From an uncultured Eubacterium sp. (lineage in GTDB: Bacteria > Bacillota > Clostridia > Oscillospirales > Acutalibacteraceae), in contig CAMFQI010000023.1 in assembly GCA_945980015.1 (NCBI GenBank), positions 1-9,276 of the forward strand: 9,276 nt of DNA, read 5' to 3'. A program made the position numbers and the translations under genes. Of this stretch, positions 1 through 6,746 are shown one piece after another (position 1 is the first letter of the stretch; each line of letters opens with the position of its first letter). The notes beneath the pieces are model-generated. The model was given only the letters and a program-made list of their open reading frames with translations. It was not told the origin of the DNA and made no database searches.

Positions 1-21
1 ATATATACGGAGGTATAAAAT

Positions 22-579
22 ATGATTAGTGCAGGTGATTTCAGAAACGGCGTTACCTTTGAAGAGGACGGAAATGTTTTGCAGGTTGTTGAATTTCAAC
101 ATGTAAAGCCGGGTAAGGGTGCCGCTTTTGTAAGAACAAAGACAAAGAACGTAATTACCGGTTCGGTAGTTGAAAAGTCATACAACCCGTCGGCTAAATT
201 CCCGACAGCTTATATCGAAAGAAAGGATATGGCTTATTCATACAGCGACGATGGACTTTACTACTTTATGGATAACGAAACATTTGATATGATTCCTGTA
301 TCGGAGGCAGATTTGCCGGATTCATTCCGTTTCGTAAAGGAAAACGACGTTTGTAAGATTTTGTCATATAAGGGCAAGGTTTTCGGCGTTGAGCCGCCTA
401 CATTTGTTACACTTGAGGTTACTGCAACAGAGCCGGGCGTTAAGGGTAATACAGCAACAAACACACTCAAGCCTGCAACCGTTGAAACAGGTGCTGAGAT
501 TCGTGTTCCGTTGTTCATCAACGAGGGCGATATGATTCGTATCGACACACGTACCTGTGAATATATGGAAAGAGCATAA
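22..579 (+). CDS. efp: Elongation factor P
   Basis: EF-P binds stalled ribosomes between the P and E sites and promotes peptide-bond formation at polyproline stretches. The 185-aa length is normal for the family. The N-terminal KOW-like domain carries the loop [10 protein letters not shown] (residues 27-36), with Lys32 at its tip. This is the position modified with 5-aminopentanol in Bacillus subtilis EF-P; the modification here is inferred only. Two OB-fold domains follow, with VPLFINEGD and IDTRT near the C-terminus. The signature just before the end usually reads TRTGEY; here the Gly is Cys179, a small oddity. The ATG is preceded by a strong GGAGG at 9-13 with 8 nt spacing, so the start is secure. 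The gene is first in the window, so its promoter, or any upstream cotranscribed gene, lies outside. The CD1247-type gene follows after 38 bp. Confidence 0.98.
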   Translation: MISAGDFRNGVTFEEDGNVLQVVEFQHVKPGKGAAFVRTKTKNVITGSVVEKSYNPSAKFPTAYIERKDMAYSYSDDGLYYFMDNETFDMIPVSEADLPDSFRFVKENDVCKILSYKGKVFGVEPPTFVTLEVTATEPGVKGNTATNTLKPATVETGAEIRVPLFINEGDMIRIDTRTCEYMERA

Positions 580-617
580 GAATAAATTTTATCAATGATT
601 TGAAAGGTTGAATTACT

Positions 618-1031
618 ATGGAAACAACAGAGAGCTTGGGCTATCTTAAGGGTCTTATGGACGGTCTTGATTTGGATCCAAATAAAAAAGAAACAAAGGT
701 ATTTAATGCGATTATCAGTGTTCTTGAAAATCTTACCGAGGACATTGACGATATGACAGAAGGTCTTGAACTCGTTGCCGATCAGATTGATCAGGTTGAC
801 GAGGATTTGGCTGATTTGGAAGATTTCGTTTATGAAGACGATTATGATGATTGCGATTGCTGTGATGACGAGGAATACGAAGTAGTATGTCCTTGTTGCG
901 GCGAGGAAATCGTTGTTGACGACGAAACTATCGAGCAGGGTAAGTTTGAATGTCCAAACTGCGGCGAGGTTTTGGAATTTGATTTCGACTGCGACGACGA
1001 TTGCTGCTGCGATTGTGAGGATTGTGAATAA
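618..1031 (+). CDS. CD1247-type protein with zinc ribbon and Cys/Asp-rich tail
   Basis: This 137-aa protein has no known function. Its N-terminal third (about residues 5-50, SLGYLKGLMDGLDLD onward) matches what I recall of the clostridial CD1247 N-terminal domain, a short helical region often encoded beside efp. Next comes a strongly acidic stretch (57-87). A zinc ribbon follows, made of two CPxCG knuckles: Cys91/Cys94 in CPCCGEE and Cys112/Cys115 in CPNCGEV. The last 13 residues are almost only Cys, Asp and Glu. In total 14 cysteines fall within residues 79-136. No signal peptide or membrane segment is visible, so it is probably cytoplasmic. The start has an AAAGG at 603-607 with 10 nt spacing. 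It lies 38 bp after efp and ends 19 bp before a terminator, so it probably shares the efp transcript. A metal- or nucleic-acid-binding role is plausible but unproven. Confidence 0.85.
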   Translation: METTESLGYLKGLMDGLDLDPNKKETKVFNAIISVLENLTEDIDDMTEGLELVADQIDQVDEDLADLEDFVYEDDYDDCDCCDDEEYEVVCPCCGEEIVVDDETIEQGKFECPNCGEVLEFDFDCDDDCCCDCEDCE

Positions 1032-1050
1032 TCAAAGGCAGTAAAAATTA

Positions 1051-1087
1051 GGCAAATTAAGGCGAAAAGCCTCGATTTGCCTTTTTT
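1051..1087 (+). terminator. Intrinsic terminator after the efp unit
   Basis: Two 13-nt arms (1051-1063, GGCAAATTAAGGC; 1069-1081, GCCTCGATTTGCC) pair around the loop GAAAA. There is a two-base mismatch in the middle, and six T follow directly (1082-1087). It sits 19 bp after the stop of the CD1247-type gene and separates that unit from the antiporter operon. The 3' arm may also contribute the -35 region of the next promoter. Confidence 0.88.
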
Positions 1088-1103
1088 GTACGATTAGTAT
1101 AAT
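1077..1103 (+). promoter_or_regulatory. Candidate sigma-A-type promoter of the antiporter operon
   Basis: A perfect TATAAT lies at 1098-1103. Only a weak -35 is visible: TTGCCT at 1077-1082 with a short 15-bp spacer, or TTTGCC at 1076-1081 with 16 bp. Either one overlaps the preceding terminator. Transcription would start near 1109-1111, placing the 31-bp palindrome and the ribosome binding site in a leader of about 55 nt. The position right after a terminator and before a four-gene unit supports the call; the weak -35 lowers it. Confidence 0.55.
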
Positions 1104-1118
1104 TCATTATTACAACAA

Positions 1119-1149
1119 TGTGCAACTAGGGACAGTCCCTAGTTGTACA
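1119..1149. repeat. 31-bp palindrome, possible REP-like repeat or leader hairpin
   Basis: Two 15-nt arms (1119-1133 and 1135-1149) are complementary around a single A at 1134, with one G-T mismatch (1122/1146) that would be a G-U wobble in RNA. The core reads AGGGACAGTCCCT. As RNA it would fold into a stem of about 14 bp with a 3-nt loop, ending about 5 nt before the antiporter's ribosome binding site. No T-tract follows on either strand, so it is not an intrinsic terminator. GGGACAGTCCC cores are, to my recollection, common in dispersed palindromic repeats of Clostridia. Whether it is a dispersed repeat or a local regulatory hairpin cannot be decided from one copy. Confidence 0.75.
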
Positions 1150-1165
1150 AAACAGAGGGAAAAGT

Positions 1166-2242
1166 ATGGAATTTTTAGAGACTTTTTTTGCACAGGCAAA
1201 TATTTTTGTTGTAGTTGCATTGTTCATCGTCGGCTTGATTTTCATTATCAAGGGCGGAGACTGGTTTGTTGACAGCGCAAGCTGGATTGCAGAGGTTTTG
1301 GGCGTTCCAAAGTTTGTTATCGGCGCAACGATTGTGTCGTTAGCGACTACATTACCTGAAATGATTGTATCCGTTGTTGCGGCGGCGGACGGCAAGGTTG
1401 ATATGGCGGCAGGTAACGCCGTAGGCTCCGTTACTGCAAATACTGCAATGATAATGGGTATTTTTATCGTGTGTATGCCGTTTGCGGTAAAACGCAAGGA
1501 ATTTGCGCCAAAGGCTCTTATGATGCTTGCGGCTACCATTGCACTTACGCTCGGCTCTGCACTCACCGGCTTGATTGATGTTCCCGGTCTTGAGGGTAAG
1601 TATCACACCCTTTCGACAGTAGGCGTAGTTATTCTCTTTATCATCTTCATTGCGTTCTTTATCGAAAACTTTATTTCTATGAAGAACAGTTCGGTTCAGA
1701 TTGAGCCAAGTCCGGATAATATCGGCTTGCAGGAGGAGGATGATATCGTTCCTACCAAAGAAAGCGCAACCGGCTCTGACTGGGTAAAGAACATCGTTAT
1801 GTTCGTTGTGGGTGCGGTTTGTATCGTTATCGGAGCTCAGCTTCTTATAAACGGCGGAACAAGAATTGCAAAGGAAATGAACATCAGTGAAAGAGTAATA
1901 GCGGTTATTGCAGTTGCTATAGGCACTTCACTTCCCGAACTTGTTACCACTATTACGGCACTTCGCAAAAAAGAGGGCGCACTGTCTGTCGGTAATATTC
2001 TCGGTGCAAATATTATTGACCTTACTCTTATTCTTCCGATTTGTTCGTTTGTTTCTATGGGCAAGGGACAGGGCCCGCTCGTTGTATCAACAGGCTCTGT
2101 ATTTGATATGATAATTTGTATCTGCGCTGTTTCAATTGCAGTTATTCCGACATTGTTCACAAAGAAGCTTCAGCGTTGGCAGGGCGTTTTGTCGCTCGGC
2201 GGTTATTTTGCTTATGTAATTTATACCTTCGTTGCGGCTTAA
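1166..2242 (+). CDS. Calcium/sodium antiporter family membrane protein (YrbG/CaCA type)
   Basis: This is a 358-aa inner-membrane cation exchanger of the Ca2+:cation antiporter (CaCA) superfamily, whose members typically export Ca2+ in exchange for Na+ or H+. Two inverted alpha-repeats are clear. Repeat 1 has IGATIVSLATTLPE (residues 52-65) and GNAVGSVTAN (83-92). Repeat 2 has AIGTSLPE (251-258) and GNILGANIID (276-285). By position Glu65, Asn92, Glu258 and Asp285 correspond to the four ion ligands described in the Methanocaldococcus exchanger NCX_Mj. An acidic, poorly hydrophobic linker (about 173-206) separates the two halves, as expected for the cytoplasmic loop. About ten hydrophobic segments are visible. 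GAGGGA at 1155-1160 with 5 nt spacing supports the ATG. It is the first gene of an apparent four-gene unit. The transported ion cannot be told from sequence alone. Confidence 0.95.
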   Translation: MEFLETFFAQANIFVVVALFIVGLIFIIKGGDWFVDSASWIAEVLGVPKFVIGATIVSLATTLPEMIVSVVAAADGKVDMAAGNAVGSVTANTAMIMGIFIVCMPFAVKRKEFAPKALMMLAATIALTLGSALTGLIDVPGLEGKYHTLSTVGVVILFIIFIAFFIENFISMKNSSVQIEPSPDNIGLQEEDDIVPTKESATGSDWVKNIVMFVVGAVCIVIGAQLLINGGTRIAKEMNISERVIAVIAVAIGTSLPELVTTITALRKKEGALSVGNILGANIIDLTLILPICSFVSMGKGQGPLVVSTGSVFDMIICICAVSIAVIPTLFTKKLQRWQGVLSLGGYFAYVIYTFVAA

Positions 2243-2251
2243 TTCATAAAC

Positions 2252-2257
2252 AGAGGA
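2252..2257 (+). promoter_or_regulatory. Ribosome binding site that fixes the CapA-like start
   Basis: AGAGGA directly abuts the ATG at 2258, leaving no spacing, but stands 6 nt before the in-frame ATG at 2264. The second ATG is therefore the better start, shortening the protein by two residues. Confidence 0.7.
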
Positions 2258-2263
2258 ATGAAT

Positions 2264-3463
2264 ATGTCAAAAAATAAGGATTTCAAAAGCAAATGGCTTC
2301 CTGTTTTAATTCCTGTTATTGCCGCCGTGGTTGTAGTAAGCGGTCTTGCAATAAGCGGAAATGTGACTAAGAATAAGGACGCCGATGCTGTTTCACAGCA
2401 GACGCAGACAACTGAGGCTCAAACTCAGGTTCAGCCCGATTCAAAGGTAACTCTTGTTGCGGTCGGTGATAATTTAATTCACAACACGCTTATTGATGCA
2501 GGTCTACAGGAGGATGGCACGAGGGATTATAATTCGTTTTACGAAAGTATTTCTCCGTATATTAAGCAGGCGGATATTGCGTGTATAGATAACGAAACTC
2601 TGCTCGGAGGCTCGGATTTTGAGTATAGCGGATATCCCTGCTTCAATACTCCGTGGGAGGTAGGTGAAGCGGCCATTAATGCGGGCTTCGATGTTTTCAC
2701 CTGTGCCACAAATCACGTTCTTGATATGCAGGGCTTTAAGGGACTGAGCAAGGAGATCGAGTTCTTTTCCAATCACCCTGAGGTAACCTATATCGGCATC
2801 AATGCAACCGAGGAGGAATCGCAGAGTATCAAGTATATCGAGAAAAACGGTATTAAATTTGCTTTGCTTAATTATACCTACGGTACAAACGGCATACCGC
2901 TTCCGTCGGAGCAGCCGTGGTGTGTAAATATGCTTGATGAGGAAAAGGTTGCCGAAGATATAAAAATTGCAAGAGAAAACGCAGATGTCGTAATTTTCTT
3001 CCCACATTGGGGAACGGAGGACAGCCACGAGGTAAATGACGAGCAACGCAGATATGTTCAGCTATGCTCGGATTTGGGCGTTGATATTGTAATAGGCGGA
3101 CATCCTCACGTGCTTCAGCCGGTGGAATGGGTAGTTAACGAGCAAACAGGAAAGAAGACTATAGTTTACTATTCGCTCGGTAATTTCATTTCTCACCAGA
3201 TTAAGCTCAAGCAGATGTGCGGCGGAATGGCAGAAATTACTGTTGAGCGAAAAAACGGCGAAATTGAAATAACCTCGGCAAAGCTTGCTCCTGTTATTGA
3301 TTTTTATACAAGAACAGGCTCCGGATTTAGATTTTCGGTGTACAGACTGTCGGATTACAATAACGACCTTGCTTCAAAGCAGGCACAAAGCGGCGCAACT
3401 GTTGAATACTTTACAGATTTGGCGAAGAGTGTTGTCAGTGAGGAATTTTTGGATTTAACATAA
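2264..3463 (+). CDS. CapA family protein, membrane-anchored metallophosphatase fold
   Basis: A 399-aa protein of the CapA/PgsA family, which has a calcineurin-like metallophosphoesterase fold. Founding members take part in poly-gamma-glutamate capsule synthesis, but most members are uncharacterised. A basic N-terminus (KNKDFKSK) precedes one hydrophobic segment (about residues 11-31) without an obvious cleavage site. A Gln/Thr-rich linker follows, then the domain, which should lie outside the membrane. Numbered from the ATG at 2264, visible motifs are GDN (68-70), DNE (109-111), TNH (149-151), HWG (248-250), GHPH (279-282) and YYSLGNF (303-309), matching the family's metal-site pattern. It follows the antiporter by 21 bp and precedes glnA by 24 bp. 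No pgsB or pgsC homologue is in the window, so a capsule role should not be assumed. An ATG two codons earlier (2258) is possible but badly spaced from the ribosome binding site. Confidence 0.9.
   Translation: MSKNKDFKSKWLPVLIPVIAAVVVVSGLAISGNVTKNKDADAVSQQTQTTEAQTQVQPDSKVTLVAVGDNLIHNTLIDAGLQEDGTRDYNSFYESISPYIKQADIACIDNETLLGGSDFEYSGYPCFNTPWEVGEAAINAGFDVFTCATNHVLDMQGFKGLSKEIEFFSNHPEVTYIGINATEEESQSIKYIEKNGIKFALLNYTYGTNGIPLPSEQPWCVNMLDEEKVAEDIKIARENADVVIFFPHWGTEDSHEVNDEQRRYVQLCSDLGVDIVIGGHPHVLQPVEWVVNEQTGKKTIVYYSLGNFISHQIKLKQMCGGMAEITVERKNGEIEITSAKLAPVIDFYTRTGSGFRFSVYRLSDYNNDLASKQAQSGATVEYFTDLAKSVVSEEFLDLT
3432..3461 (+). promoter_or_regulatory. Weak candidate internal promoter before glnA
   Basis: TTGTCA (3432-3437) and TAACAT (3456-3461) are separated by 18 bp at the very end of the CapA-like gene. 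This fits the sigma-A consensus at 5 of 6 and 4 of 6 positions. It could allow glnA to be expressed apart from the upstream genes. Such matches arise often by chance in AT-rich DNA. Confidence 0.3.
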
Positions 3464-3487
3464 TCATATATAAGAGAGGGAAATATT

Positions 3488-4831
3488 ATGAGTAAGCTTA
3501 CAAAGGAACAGATTTTACAGCAGGCGAGAGAAAGCGGCGTTGAGTTTATACGTCTTCAGTTTACCGATTTGTTCGGAATTATGAAGAACGTAGCCATTAC
3601 TCTTTCACAGCTTGAAAAGGCGCTTAATAACGACTGTATGTTTGACGGCTCATCTATTGACGGCTTCGTTAGAATTGACGAGTCCGATATGTATTTGCAC
3701 CCGGATTATGACACCTGGGCAATTTTTCCTTGGAGAAAGCATCTTAACGCTCAAACTGCAAGACTTATCTGCTCTGTTTATAAAACAGATAACGTAACTC
3801 CGTTTGAGGGCGACCCGAGAAACGTGCTCCAAAAGGTTATCGACGAGGCGGCTGAAATGGGCTACGGCTTTAACGTAGGACCGGAATGTGAATTCTTCCT
3901 TTTCAAGCTGGATGAGAATGGCGTTCCTACCTTGCAAACAGGCGATGAAGCAGGCTATTTTGACCTTAATCCTATCGATCACGGTGAGAACTGTCGTAGA
4001 GATATTTGCCTTGCACTTGAGGAAATGGGCTACACTATTGAGGCGTCTCATCACGAGGTTGCACAGGGACAGCACGAAATTGACTTCCAATTCGGCGAGG
4101 TTATGACCTCCGCCGACAGAGTTATGACATTTAAGCATGTTGTAAAGACTTATGCAACAAAGCACGGACTTCACGCAACCTTTATGCCCAAGCCGGTTGA
4201 GGGAATTTGCGGTTCAGGTATGCATACAAATATGTCGCTTTATGATTTGAAAACAGGCGAAAATGTTTTTGACGACCCGAACGGCGAAATGGGACTGAGC
4301 CAAACCGCATATTCCTTTATTGCCGGAATTATGGCTCACGTTAAGGGTATGTGCGTTTTCTCGAATCCGACTGTTAATTCCTACAAGAGATTGGTTCCCG
4401 GCTATGAAGCGCCTACGTATATGGTTTGGTCAACCTCAAACCGTTCAACGCTCGTTCGTATCCCTGCTTCAAGAGGTAAGGGAACAAGAGTTGAGCTTCG
4501 TTCTGCCGACCCGTCGTGTAATCCTTATTTGGAAATGGCGCTTTGCCTTGCCGCAGGTCTTGACGGTATCAAAAAGGGTATGAAGCCTGCACCGTCCTAT
4601 GACAGTAACGTTTATGAGCTTAGCGAAAGCGAGCTTAAGCAACAGGGTATCGAATGTCTGCCGGGCTCATTGGAGGAAGCTATTAATGCCGCTATTGCCG
4701 ATCCGTTTATTAAAGAAACTCTCGGCGACCATGTTTTCAATAACTACATTGAGGGCAAGAGGGCGGAATGGAATTCCTATAAGACCTATGTAACACAATG
4801 GGAAATCGACAGATATATGATTAATTATTAA
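3488..4831 (+). CDS. glnA: Type I glutamine synthetase (GSI-alpha)
   Basis: Makes glutamine from glutamate, ammonia and ATP in the cytoplasm; type I enzymes are dodecamers. The 447-aa length is close to the 444 aa of B. subtilis GlnA, and the sequence follows it closely. Key motifs are FDGSSIDGF (52-60), GPECEFF (131-137, metal-binding Glu), GQHEIDF (194-200), HATFMPKP (229-236), GSGMH (242-246), NPTVNSYKRLVPGYEAP (293-309, flap Glu307) and RIPASRG (324-330), with RVELRSADP at 334-342. Arg62 is present; in B. subtilis this residue mediates glutamine feedback inhibition. The E. coli-type adenylylation-site region and the GSI-beta insertion are absent, so control by feedback rather than adenylylation is inferred. 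GAGGG at 3476-3480 with 7 nt spacing supports the start. Only 24 bp separate it from the CapA-like gene, leaving no room for a leader riboswitch. Confidence 0.99.
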   Translation: MSKLTKEQILQQARESGVEFIRLQFTDLFGIMKNVAITLSQLEKALNNDCMFDGSSIDGFVRIDESDMYLHPDYDTWAIFPWRKHLNAQTARLICSVYKTDNVTPFEGDPRNVLQKVIDEAAEMGYGFNVGPECEFFLFKLDENGVPTLQTGDEAGYFDLNPIDHGENCRRDICLALEEMGYTIEASHHEVAQGQHEIDFQFGEVMTSADRVMTFKHVVKTYATKHGLHATFMPKPVEGICGSGMHTNMSLYDLKTGENVFDDPNGEMGLSQTAYSFIAGIMAHVKGMCVFSNPTVNSYKRLVPGYEAPTYMVWSTSNRSTLVRIPASRGKGTRVELRSADPSCNPYLEMALCLAAGLDGIKKGMKPAPSYDSNVYELSESELKQQGIECLPGSLEEAINAAIADPFIKETLGDHVFNNYIEGKRAEWNSYKTYVTQWEIDRYMINY

Positions 4832-4839
4832 ATTGATGT

Positions 4840-6210
4840 ATGGAAATAGATTTAATTAATGCTCAAAAATTGCAGGAAATAAAGGGTTGGGGAACGTCTG
4901 CGTGTTGGTGGAGCCAGGCTTGTCCAAAGGGTGAAATAACCGATGATATTGTAAACCTGCTTTACTCAAAGCAGGGACTTAATCTCAATATTTACCGTTA
5001 TAACGTCGGAGGCGGAGTGAACGGCGACGATTGTCGAATTGCAAACCCTTGGCGAAAAACAGAGAGCTTATTGGATTTTGATACAGAAAAAGAGGAATAC
5101 CGCTGGGATTTTTCAAGGGATGAAAATGCCGTAAACGTTATGAAGCGCGCATTGGAGCTTGGAAATATTGATACTCTGATTTTCTTTGCCAACTCTCCGC
5201 ATTGGTCACATTGCTCAACAGGTCAGGCTTCCGGAAGCTTTTTGTATCACACCTGTAATATTCCGAAAATGAATTACAAAAAATTTGTTGATTACTTTTT
5301 GGATGTAACTCAGCATTTTATTGACGAGGGTTTTCCCGTAAAATATGTCAGCCCGATTAACGAGCCTCAGTGGAAATGGGGCGGCAAATATGTTTGGCAG
5401 GAGGGCTGCCATTATGAAACGCAGGAGCTTGTAGAAATATATCATCTTTTCGCTGAGGAAATATTAAGACGAAATATGTCTGTCAAACTATACGGTCCCG
5501 AAAGCGGAGAAATACTCGGTCTCACTCCCGAATACTTAAAGGCTCTCAGCGAAGACGAAACTATTATGAGGGTACTTGATGTTTTTGCGTTTCATTCTTA
5601 TCACGCTGATGATAATCCGAGCATTAGAACAGAATTCAAGCAAAGGTGTGTTGATGCTCACCCTGAGCTTCGATTCGATATGAGTGAATGGTGCGAGCTG
5701 CCCAACAAGAGCCATACGAGAGATTTTAAGGGCGCTTTGATTACCGCAAGAATTATAGGTCAGGATATTGCGCTTGCAGGTGCAGAAAGCTGGACCTCGT
5801 GGGTTGCCGTAAATAACTTTGCAATAAATGAAGACGGCTTTGATTATTCCGACGCTTTGATTACCGCAAATCACGATTTCTCCGAATGGTATGTTGCCGA
5901 GAGATACTATGCGCTTGCTCATTTTTCAAAATATATTCCGGTAGGTTCGTATTGTCTTGATTTGGGCATTTTACCTGATAGCGAGCATAATACATTTAAT
6001 GTATTTGGCTTTGAAACGCCCGACGGCGAAACGGTTTTGGTAATCGTAAACGAGAGTGATGAGAGAAGCGTTGAAATTGTCGGAGATTTTTCAAATATGA
6101 AAATCATCGAAAGCACCGCCGAAAAGAAGCTTGATGTCATTCATAACGGCGAAGCGCTCAAAAAAATAACTGCTAAAAAGAATAGTATTTTAACCGTAAT
6201 TACAAAATAA
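4840..6210 (+). CDS. Glycoside hydrolase, GH30-type, cytoplasmic
   Basis: A 456-aa (beta/alpha)8 glycosidase most like family GH30 enzymes, a family that includes beta-glucosylceramidase, xylanase and endo-beta-1,6-galactanase activities. The N-terminus IKGWGTSACWW (14-24) is the usual GH30 opening. YRYNVGGG (52-59) follows on strand 2 and SPHW at 119-122. The probable acid/base is Glu175 in SPINEPQW, and the probable nucleophile is Glu283 in DMSEW. SWTSW (317-321) marks barrel strand 8, and residues from about 370 form the beta-sandwich side domain. No signal peptide is present, so it should act inside the cell on imported oligosaccharides; the substrate is unknown. The start lies 8 bp after glnA with no recognisable ribosome binding site, yet the in-frame stop at 4834-4836 rules out an earlier start. 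Translation probably depends on coupling to glnA. Confidence 0.87.
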   Translation: MEIDLINAQKLQEIKGWGTSACWWSQACPKGEITDDIVNLLYSKQGLNLNIYRYNVGGGVNGDDCRIANPWRKTESLLDFDTEKEEYRWDFSRDENAVNVMKRALELGNIDTLIFFANSPHWSHCSTGQASGSFLYHTCNIPKMNYKKFVDYFLDVTQHFIDEGFPVKYVSPINEPQWKWGGKYVWQEGCHYETQELVEIYHLFAEEILRRNMSVKLYGPESGEILGLTPEYLKALSEDETIMRVLDVFAFHSYHADDNPSIRTEFKQRCVDAHPELRFDMSEWCELPNKSHTRDFKGALITARIIGQDIALAGAESWTSWVAVNNFAINEDGFDYSDALITANHDFSEWYVAERYYALAHFSKYIPVGSYCLDLGILPDSEHNTFNVFGFETPDGETVLVIVNESDERSVEIVGDFSNMKIIESTAEKKLDVIHNGEALKKITAKKNSILTVITK

Positions 6211-6221
6211 ATCTACATAAT

Positions 6222-6255
6222 AAAAGTCTTGCCGATTTTTCAGCAAGACTTTTTT
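6222..6255. terminator. Bidirectional intrinsic terminator between converging units
   Basis: Perfect 11-nt arms AAAAGTCTTGC (6222-6232) and GCAAGACTTTT (6243-6253) surround a 10-nt loop. On the plus strand a run of T ends at 6255; on the minus strand the paired A residues give TTTTATTAT. It lies 11 bp after the GH30 stop and 5 bp from the stop of the converging minus-strand gene, so it serves both units. Confidence 0.9.
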
Positions 6256-6260
6256 AGGTG

Positions 6261-6746
6261 TTATTCAAATTTCAAGGCTTCCGACTTCGTCAGCTCCTGT
6301 TCGCCGAAATACAGCGAATTGTTTTTGACCGTCAGAGTAAATTCCTTAATAGGAATTTCGTCAGGCAGATATTCAAGAATTATTGTATCGGCGTTTTGCT
6401 TGTATACGCTGAATCCGTTTCGTTCAGTTTTGCCGTCAAAAAAGAAAATATCAACTCTGTTGTTTTCGCTGAATTTGAATGCGTACTGACTGCTTTCATC
6501 TGTATTGAGAAGCCAGTAGCAGTTTTCAATTTGACTTAAGCTGTCATTATTTGAGCCGCCGTTAAAACCCTGTATATCGCTTTGCTCAAATTGAAGCGGA
6601 TGCTCGGGCACGGTTGTTACGGGGGCGTTTACCTGTGTGTTGTCCAATACCGTGCGTTCGCCGTTTAGCGTGAATGCGATAATCACAGTAAAGACTGTTA
6701 TCCAAAACACCGCAAGCACGACGTTAAGCCTATTTTGATTTTTCAT
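6261..6746 (-). CDS. Hypothetical protein with one N-terminal membrane segment
   Basis: I do not recognise a family for this 161-aa protein. A short basic N-terminus (KNQNR) is followed by a hydrophobic segment at about residues 8-28, consistent with a signal anchor that places the rest outside the membrane. There is no lipobox cysteine. A polar, Asn/Gln/Ser-rich linker (about 29-75) leads to a probable beta-rich domain (about 77-155), which contains WLLNTDESSQYAF and IFFFDGK and has alternating hydrophobic and polar residues. Its start codon overlaps the stop of the DUF1858 gene by one nucleotide (TAATG), and no good ribosome binding site is visible, so translational coupling is likely. It is the last gene of its unit, ending at the shared terminator. 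The pairing with a DUF1858 gene may not be functional. Confidence 0.75.
   Translation of the reverse strand: MKNQNRLNVVLAVFWITVFTVIIAFTLNGERTVLDNTQVNAPVTTVPEHPLQFEQSDIQGFNGGSNNDSLSQIENCYWLLNTDESSQYAFKFSENNRVDIFFFDGKTERNGFSVYKQNADTIILEYLPDEIPIKEFTLTVKNNSLYFGEQELTKSEALKFE

Noticed and set aside
2242..2263. ATTCAT/ATGAAT inverted repeat enclosing the CapA-like ribosome binding site.
   Set aside because: Only six A-T-rich pairs around a 10-nt loop; too weak to claim that it hides the site.
2504..3046. Long open frame on the minus strand opposite the CapA-like gene (similar ones oppose glnA at 3650-4174 and the antiporter at 1126-1566).
   Set aside because: They run antisense to well-supported genes, have no ribosome binding site or family motifs, and reflect codon bias of the true frame.
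3464..3487. Search for a glutamine riboswitch or GlnR-type operator before glnA.
   Set aside because: Only 24 bp of intergenic DNA, with no recognisable motif.
2264..4831. Poly-gamma-glutamate capsule locus built on the CapA-like gene and glnA.
   Set aside because: No ligase (PgsB/CapB) or PgsC/CapC homologue is present, and CapA-family proteins are widespread outside capsule loci.
5733..5869. A 17-nt direct repeat (CGCTTTGATTACCGCAA) at 5733-5749 and 5853-5869, exactly 120 bp apart and in frame.
   Set aside because: It encodes similar short peptides (ALITA) in two barrel segments whose flanks are unlike each other; there is no sign of a duplicated domain.
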